DNA from: Paracoccus aminophilus JCM 7686
Lineage (GTDB): Bacteria > Pseudomonadota > Alphaproteobacteria > Rhodobacterales > Rhodobacteraceae
Reading direction: 5' to 3'
Length of the DNA: 64,000 nt
NCBI RefSeq assembly: GCF_000444995.1
Contig: NC_022050.1
Span: 124,001-188,000 of the forward strand
The notes beneath the pieces are model-generated. The model was given only the letters and a program-made list of their open reading frames with translations, was not told where the DNA came from and did no database searches. This document shows, piece by piece, positions 59,007-64,000 of the stretch; position 1 is the first letter of the stretch, and each line of letters begins with the position of its first letter. The position numbers were made by a program, and so were the translations under genes.

Positions 59007-60764
59007 TCACCTTTGAAAAACATACGTGCCGGGCGCATCAGCCAGCGCCTTACCCGTGGCGGGCGGCGCTGCGGGCGCGGAGGAATGTGCGGCAAGCCAG
59101 GCCTGCCAGGGGGTCCACCAGGACCCCTCGGTGGGAGTATTGGCGTCGCTCCAGACCTCGGGCGGCAAAAGCGCATCGCCATGGGCGCGGGTCGCCAGCC
59201 GGAAGCTTCGGCGCGGATGGCCGGGAGGAGACACGATCCCCGCATTATGCCCGCCCGAAGTCAGCGCGAAAGTCACCTCGCAATCGGTGAACTGGTGGAT
59301 CTTATAGACCGATTTCCAGGGCGCGACGTGATCGCGCTCGGTCCCGACCGCAAAGACCGGCACCCGGATGTTTTGCAACAGAACCGGCTGACCCCCGGCG
59401 GTGAAGCGGCCCGAGGAAAGCTCGTTTTCCAGATAAAGCCTGCGCAGATATTCGGCATGCATGCGGTAAGGCATCCGGGTGCTGTCGGCATTCCAGGCCA
59501 TGAGATCAGTCATCTCCGCCCGCTCGCCCATCATGTAATCGCGCACCATCCTGGACCAGACGAGATCATTCGAGCGCAACAACTGAAACGCCCCGGCCAT
59601 CTGATCGGCGGAAAGATAGCCGCGGTTCCACATTATGCTTTCAAGGAAATGCAGCTGGCTCGGGTCGATGAACAGCGCCAGCTCGCCCGGTTCGGTGAAA
59701 TCGACCTGCGCGGCGAGCAGCGTCAGCGAAGCGAGGCGCGCGTCCCCCTGCCCCGCCATCTCGGCCGCCGCAATCGACAGCAAGGTGCCGCCCAGACAAT
59801 AGCCGGTGGCATGGATTTTCTGATCGGGCACCAGGCGGGTGATCTCATCAAGCGCCGCCATCACGCCTTGTTGCCGGTAATCCTCCAGCGTCAGATCGCG
59901 GTCCTCTGCGCCCGGATTGCGCCAGGAAATCGCGAAAACCGTATGGCCCTGCGCCACCAGCCAGCGGATCAGCGAGTTTTCCGGGCTGAGGTCGAGGATA
60001 TAATATTTCATGATCCAGGCCGGCACAATCAGCACCGGCTCGGGATGCACGGTTTCGGTCACGGGCGTGTATTGGATCAGTTCGATCAGATGATTGCGGA
60101 AGATCACCTTGCCCGGCGTTACCGCCACATCGCGGCCCGGCGTGAAGGCATCGGCCCCCTCGGGCGGCGCGTGCGAGATCTGGCGGGTCGTGTCTTCCAG
60201 CCAATTCTGCCAGCCCTTCACAAGGTTCATGCCACCCGTGGCCCAGGTCCGCGCCAGCACCTCGGGATTGGTGAAAGGATTGTTCGAGGGCGAAAACATA
60301 TCGAGCATCTGCTTCGCAGCAAAGGACACCACATCCTCGTGGTGCTTCGTGACGCCAGGCACCTCATGGGTGACGTTATGCAGCCATTGCTGTTGCAGCA
60401 AAAACGCCTGCGACATCCAGCTGAAAGGCGGTTTCGCCCAGGCCTCATCTGCGAAACGGCGGTCGCCTGGCAATGGCATGATCACCGGCGCGGCCCCGGG
60501 ATCCATCGCGGAAGACATCAGATGCGCCAGCAGGCGCTGCCATTTACGCCCCGCCTTGACGCCAAGTTCCGCCTGCTTGCCGGGTGCCTGGGCCAGATGA
60601 AAGGCCCAGTCGGCATAAGCCATCATCAGTGAACCGGGCGAAATGCCCCCCGTAAGCTGGCCCGAAAGCGCCTCGCGGATACGGTCAAAGGCCTGGAAGG
60701 CCTCGATGCCGAGAGCTTCCTCCGACGAAGTGTCCTGGCGGTCTGATTTCGGGGGAAGTGCCAT
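59007..60764 (-). CDS. phaC: Class I polyhydroxyalkanoate synthase
   Basis: A 585-residue PhaC. The lipase-like box GYCLGG holds the catalytic C323; Asp in GTERDHVAPWKS and His in SGGHNAGIVSPPG complete the triad. WNADSTRMPYRMH and NPGAEDRDLTLEDYRQQG are typical. It polymerises 3-hydroxyacyl-CoA into storage granules. Divergent from the phasin, with a perfect FNR box between. The stop is 1 bp from the next start. Confidence 0.95.
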   Translation of the reverse strand: MALPPKSDRQDTSSEEALGIEAFQAFDRIREALSGQLTGGISPGSLMMAYADWAFHLAQAPGKQAELGVKAGRKWQRLLAHLMSSAMDPGAAPVIMPLPGDRRFADEAWAKPPFSWMSQAFLLQQQWLHNVTHEVPGVTKHHEDVVSFAAKQMLDMFSPSNNPFTNPEVLARTWATGGMNLVKGWQNWLEDTTRQISHAPPEGADAFTPGRDVAVTPGKVIFRNHLIELIQYTPVTETVHPEPVLIVPAWIMKYYILDLSPENSLIRWLVAQGHTVFAISWRNPGAEDRDLTLEDYRQQGVMAALDEITRLVPDQKIHATGYCLGGTLLSIAAAEMAGQGDARLASLTLLAAQVDFTEPGELALFIDPSQLHFLESIMWNRGYLSADQMAGAFQLLRSNDLVWSRMVRDYMMGERAEMTDLMAWNADSTRMPYRMHAEYLRRLYLENELSSGRFTAGGQPVLLQNIRVPVFAVGTERDHVAPWKSVYKIHQFTDCEVTFALTSGGHNAGIVSPPGHPRRSFRLATRAHGDALLPPEVWSDANTPTEGSWWTPWQAWLAAHSSAPAAPPATGKALADAPGTYVFQR

Positions 60765-60805
60765 CTCGCGTCTCCAGCTTTGCCGGCAGAGGTTAACACA
60801 GGGTT

Positions 60806-60821
60806 ATCAACACATGTTGAT
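60806..60821. promoter_or_regulatory. Palindrome ATCAAC-N4-GTTGAT between phaC and the phasin gene
   Basis: ATCAACACATGTTGAT, a perfect 6+4+6 inverted repeat that overlaps the FNR box by 5 bp. Same arms as 55610-55625. Confidence 0.4.
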
Positions 60822-60830
60822 CGAGATCAA
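60817..60830. promoter_or_regulatory. Perfect FNR box between phaC and the phasin gene
   Basis: TTGATCGAGATCAA matches the FNR/FnrL consensus TTGAT-N4-ATCAA at all ten conserved bases. It is 60 bp from the phaC start and 72 bp from the phasin start. Points to oxygen control of PHA formation. Confidence 0.75.
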
Positions 60831-60895
60831 AGAGTGTATGACTTTTCCTTTGCACACTCATTGCGTGTAGCACCCTATGCAGGAGACATATCGCA

Positions 60896-61195
60896 ATGAG
60901 CAGTCAAACCGCTGCAGAAACCACCGCCGGGTTCAACAGTGACCCGCTGTCTCTTCCCCGTCAGATGCTTGAGGCCGCCCGGAAGAGCGCAATCCTCGCG
61001 CCGCAGATCTGGCAGGAAGGCTGTGCGATTTTGGCAGAGGCGGCAGATGAGCAGGCAAAGCTTCTGCATCTGCTGGCAAGCGCGGAATCGCCGGTCGCGA
61101 CCTCGGCGATTGTGACGGATTACTGGCAAAACAGCGCGCAGCGCGGCTTTGAGGCGATGACGCGGTTGATGACGCTCGCGCCGAAATCGGCCTGA
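60896..61195 (+). CDS. Phasin-like granule-associated protein
   Basis: A 99-residue, mainly helical, Ala-rich protein without signal peptide: QMLEAARKSAILAPQIWQEG and VTDYWQNSAQRGFEAMTRLM. Small phasins coat PHA granules. AGGAG precedes the ATG. It is divergent from phaC, the usual arrangement. Shorter than typical phasins (130-150 residues), so a poly(R)-hydroxyalkanoate-linked small protein is the safer description. Confidence 0.7.
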   Translation: MSSQTAAETTAGFNSDPLSLPRQMLEAARKSAILAPQIWQEGCAILAEAADEQAKLLHLLASAESPVATSAIVTDYWQNSAQRGFEAMTRLMTLAPKSA

Positions 61196-61206
61196 CCGGC
61201 ACCCGG

Positions 61207-62283
61207 TCACTCGGCCAGTGCTCCCCCTATACTATTGAGCGCGCCGCCGAACTGATTGAAGACGAAGGCCCCGGCCTGTCTGATTTCGCCGAATAACGTC
61301 ACATCGGCTGCGGTTCCGGCCTCGCCGGAAATCAGGCCAACATAGCGGCTATGGGCGGGATCACGGGTCTCGACTTCGGTGATATCGATAATGCGAATGC
61401 CGCTCTCTACGGCGAGGCGCTGGATCGCCGGATCATGCACATCGGCAAGGCCAAGCCGCATCCGCCGTGCCGCCAGCCGGGAGGAGATCTTCAGCGCCGG
61501 ATCATCCGATGCGACCAGAACCGTGATCGGATGCCGCATCTTTCCAACGCTCGCCATCTGAGCACGGAACAGGTCGATATCGATATCCGGCGCGGCGAGG
61601 ATCAGCTCGATCCGATCCAGCACATCGCCCCGCCCGGCAAGGCGCAGCTGCACCAGTGTCTCCATCGTCAGCCGCGCGCCCATGCTATGGGCCAGCACCG
61701 GCACCGGTTTTGACACTGACCGGTCCTTTGTCAGAAGCCGCAGCAGATCGGCCAGCGCCGCGCGCGAGAAATCAGACGCATCACGATCAGCCAGGTAGGC
61801 GCCCGCATTGCCCGCCGAGGGCCAGGTGAAGAGGATCGGTTCCTCTTCCATATGTGCATCGACCGAAAGCTGCGCAGTGCGGAACAAGGCCTCGTGAAAG
61901 CGGGTGTTGAAGCCGTGGATATAAAGCCCAACCCCTTCGCGCGGCAGGCGCTTTGCGAAACCCTCGCGGCTGAGCGGTGTCTGGCTGCGCACCACAAAAT
62001 TCCGGGCGGCGCTGCTGCTGCGATCCGGCCATTCGATCTGCCCCGGCTGATGCCCCGGCGGCACCGAGACTTCATAGGACAGCCAGCCCGGGCTGGCGGC
62101 GCGGGTGGCGCCATAGCTGCCGGGCGTCTGCGCCTCGGGCGCGCGGGTTGTCACGGCAAGAACCCTGACGATGCGGGCCCCCGCAGGAGGCTGTGAAGTG
62201 TCAGGGGTCAGAACCTCGGGCCCCGGACGGGAATTGCAGCCCGCAAGCGCCAAAGTCACGATCAGGAGTATCCGGGGTAGCAT
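61207..62283 (-). CDS. Alpha/beta-hydrolase lipoprotein (DUF900)
   Basis: A 358-residue protein. The lipobox LALAGC at residues 11-16 indicates a lipoprotein. The hydrolase domain has VGLYIHGFNTRFHEALFR, nucleophile Ser in VLAHSMGARLTMETL and ILAAPDIDIDLF with a catalytic Asp. DUF900 proteins are esterases or lipases of unknown substrate. It lies 6 bp after the ABC permease gene on the same strand, so it is probably co-transcribed. Confidence 0.8.
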   Translation of the reverse strand: MLPRILLIVTLALAGCNSRPGPEVLTPDTSQPPAGARIVRVLAVTTRAPEAQTPGSYGATRAASPGWLSYEVSVPPGHQPGQIEWPDRSSSAARNFVVRSQTPLSREGFAKRLPREGVGLYIHGFNTRFHEALFRTAQLSVDAHMEEEPILFTWPSAGNAGAYLADRDASDFSRAALADLLRLLTKDRSVSKPVPVLAHSMGARLTMETLVQLRLAGRGDVLDRIELILAAPDIDIDLFRAQMASVGKMRHPITVLVASDDPALKISSRLAARRMRLGLADVHDPAIQRLAVESGIRIIDITEVETRDPAHSRYVGLISGEAGTAADVTLFGEIRQAGAFVFNQFGGALNSIGGALAE

Positions 62284-62289
62284 CCGGCC

Positions 62290-63402
62290 TCACCTCAGGA
62301 ATTTACGGAACCGGATCAGCGCCAGCCGGAAGAGCACCACGCCGATCGCCGCCAGTGCAAGGAACTGCGGCCAGACCACATCCAGCCCCGCACCACGAAA
62401 CAGGATCCCTTGCGAGAGGATGATGAAATGCGTGTTCGGAGCTGCGAGCATGATGGTCTGGATGATCTCGGGCATGGATTCCCTTGGCGTCATCGCGCCC
62501 GACAGCACCTGCAGCGGCAAAAGTGCCATCATGAGAAGAAGCGCGAATTGCGGCATCGACCCCGCAACGGTCGCAAGGAAAATACCAAGGCCGGTCATGG
62601 CGAAGACCATCAGCACCGCGCCCGCAAGAAACAGCAGGACGGAGCCCTGTACCGGCATCGCCATCAGCCCCTGCACCACCATGACCAGCGAAAAGGCGGA
62701 GCCCAGCAGCACCACCAGCCCCATCGACCAGATCTTCGAGAACATGATCTCGGTCGCGGTGACGGGCATGACCAGCAGATGCTCAACCGTGCCATGTTCC
62801 TTCTCGCGGATCAGCGCCGCCCCGGTCAGCACCAAAGACAGCATGGTGATCGACTGGATCACGCTGGAAATCGCCCCGAACCATTTCGGATCAAGCGAAG
62901 GGTTATAGCGCGCGCGCAGCGCCAGATCGACCGGCAGCGCGGTCGCGGCCCGGTAGCCTGCGACATATTCCGAGACCTCTGACGACACGATCTGCTGGAT
63001 ATAGCCGCCGCCGGTAAAGGCCTGGCTCATCCGTGTCGCATCGATATTCAGCTGGATCGCCGGGCTTTTCCCCGCCAGCACATCACGCGCGAAATCCGGC
63101 GGGATGTTCAGCGCGAAAGTGTCGAGGCCCTGATCCATCCGCTGATCCATCCCGGCCGTGGTGATCATCTGCGGTTCGACAAAATAAGGCGGGTAAAAGG
63201 CCGAGGTGATGCGCGAGGAGAGATGCGACTGGTCCTCATCCACGATCGAGATCGCGGCATTGGTCAGCGCCTCGGGCGCGGCATTTGACGAGGTCCAGAC
63301 CGAAAGCGAGAAGGAATAGACGATCAGCACCAGCATCACCGGATCGCGCCAGAGCCCGCGCAATTCCTTGACGCCCAGATTGAAGGTGTTGCGCAGGTTC
63401 AT
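62290..63402 (-). CDS. ABC-2 type transporter permease (YhhJ-like)
   Basis: A 370-residue permease: one N-terminal helix (GLWRDPVMLVLIVYSFSLSV), a periplasmic domain of about 150 residues, then five to six helices with REKEHGTVEHLLVMPVTATE, the ABC-2 motif. Start at 63402, 8 bp after the stop of the upstream gene. Pairs with the RbbA-like gene at the window edge to form an export system, probably with an HlyD-type adaptor beyond the window. Confidence 0.88.
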   Translation of the reverse strand: MNLRNTFNLGVKELRGLWRDPVMLVLIVYSFSLSVWTSSNAAPEALTNAAISIVDEDQSHLSSRITSAFYPPYFVEPQMITTAGMDQRMDQGLDTFALNIPPDFARDVLAGKSPAIQLNIDATRMSQAFTGGGYIQQIVSSEVSEYVAGYRAATALPVDLALRARYNPSLDPKWFGAISSVIQSITMLSLVLTGAALIREKEHGTVEHLLVMPVTATEIMFSKIWSMGLVVLLGSAFSLVMVVQGLMAMPVQGSVLLFLAGAVLMVFAMTGLGIFLATVAGSMPQFALLLMMALLPLQVLSGAMTPRESMPEIIQTIMLAAPNTHFIILSQGILFRGAGLDVVWPQFLALAAIGVVLFRLALIRFRKFLR

Positions 63403-63409
63403 CCGCCCC

Positions 63410-64000
63410 TCACTTCGCCTGTTTTTGCAGGAAAATCGCCGCCAGCCCAATGATCACCGGCACGGCGATCCCCATGGCCAGCATCGGCCCGGCCAGCTCC
63501 GCCAGCCCGAAGGCCTTGGAAAACGATCCGCGCGCGGCGGTGATGAACCAGGTCGAGGGGTAGATCTCACCCAGCACCCGGCCAAAGCCCGAAAGCGACG
63601 AGACCGGATCAATCAGGCCAGAATAGCTGACTGCCGGGATCATGGTCAAAAGCGCGGTGGCGAAAAGCGCCGCGACCTGGCTTGCGATAAAGACAGATAC
63701 CAGAAAGCCAAGTGCCGTGGTCGCGGTGACATAGATCAGCGCCGAAAGGGTGAAGCCGAGGAAACTTCCGTTGAAGGGCACCGCAAAGAAGGTGACCGCC
63801 ATCGCCATCATCAGGAAGAAGTTCAGCATGGCCAGCGCGATATAGGGAAGCTGCTTGCCGATCAGGAATTCCAGCCGCGTCACCGGGGTGACGTAGAAAT
63901 TGATGATCGAGCCCAACTCGCGTTCGCGCGCGACCGACAGCGTGGTCAGGATCGCGGGGATCATCAGCAGCAATAGCGGGATGATCGCCGGCACCATCGC
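63410..64000 (-). CDS. ABC transporter (RbbA/YhiH-like), C-terminal permease part, runs off the window
   Basis: The visible 195 or so residues are an ABC-2 permease domain: RERELGSIINFYVTPVTRLE, five to six helices, and GLIDPVSSLSGFGRVLGEIY then PSTWFITAARGSF. In YhiH/RbbA-type proteins this domain follows two ATPase domains, which would lie beyond 64000. Partner of the permease encoded at 62290-63402. Confidence 0.82.
   Translation of the reverse strand, partial: AMVPAIIPLLLLMIPAILTTLSVARERELGSIINFYVTPVTRLEFLIGKQLPYIALAMLNFFLMMAMAVTFFAVPFNGSFLGFTLSALIYVTATTALGFLVSVFIASQVAALFATALLTMIPAVSYSGLIDPVSSLSGFGRVLGEIYPSTWFITAARGSFSKAFGLAELAGPMLAMGIAVPVIIGLAAIFLQKQAK

Overview
The window is GC-rich and gene-dense, with long runs of ATGA or GTGA stop/start overlaps. 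Its gene content (FnrL-type boxes, a class I PHA synthase, a MaoC-phosphotransacetylase fusion, a sulfide/persulfide cluster, DUF5368) points to an alphaproteobacterium of the Rhodobacteraceae (Paracoccus/Rhodobacter-like). This is inferred from protein families only; no rRNA or tRNA gene was seen.

Layout. (1) 0.1-7.7 kb: a decayed dnaE2 tail, then a minus-strand envelope thiol-redox cluster (two DsbA-like proteins, DsbD, a TlpA-like gene that looks frameshifted, an L,D-transpeptidase), an SLC13-type transporter and a divergent AraC regulator. The two leading dsb genes share a TTAAG-N6-TTAAG direct repeat. (2) 7.8-15.5 kb: a sulfide/persulfide module. DsrE, OsmC, SQR-like flavoprotein and DUF5368 lie on the minus strand. 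A Crp/Fnr regulator, DUF2892 protein, two YeeE/YedE half-transporters, an ETHE1-like hydrolase, a DUF442 protein and SulP lie on the plus strand. A CRP-like palindrome sits between the two units. (3) 15.9-22.2 kb: cydDC-cydABX, cytochrome bd with its ABC exporter; cydX is a 46-codon gene. (4) 22.5-28.5 kb: a bile-acid/arsenite-type symporter, a scar of truncated genes and IS fragments, a truncated haemoglobin, a VIT-family transporter, a P1B-4 metal ATPase and a universal stress protein.

(5) 29-55.6 kb is the most striking part. The NQR operon starts at nqrA (after an FNR-like box) and runs through nqrB into nqrC. The last residues of nqrC are cut by a 3,695-bp Tn3-family transposon. A second copy of this transposon, in opposite orientation, lies 16.3 kb further on, and abutting it on the minus strand is the missing nqrC 3' end followed by nqrD, nqrE, nqrF, apbE and nqrM. 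Both nqrC junctions carry the same 5-bp duplication (TTCAT) and rejoin in frame. The simplest reading is one insertion in nqrC followed by inversion of the segment between the two copies. Inside the inverted segment are an IS5/IS903-type element, IS6 and IS21 remnants, and a chromosomal block with a VWA/SH3/membrane-protein operon divergent from a molybdopterin-domain protein, sensor kinase and response regulator. The outer end of the second transposon truncates gltS.

(6) 55.7-64 kb: fabI, ackA, pta and phaC form a tightly overlapping minus-strand unit that links acetyl-CoA overflow, fatty acid synthesis and PHA storage. A phasin is divergent, with a perfect FNR box between it and phaC. A lipoprotein hydrolase and an ABC-2 exporter that runs off the right edge complete the window.
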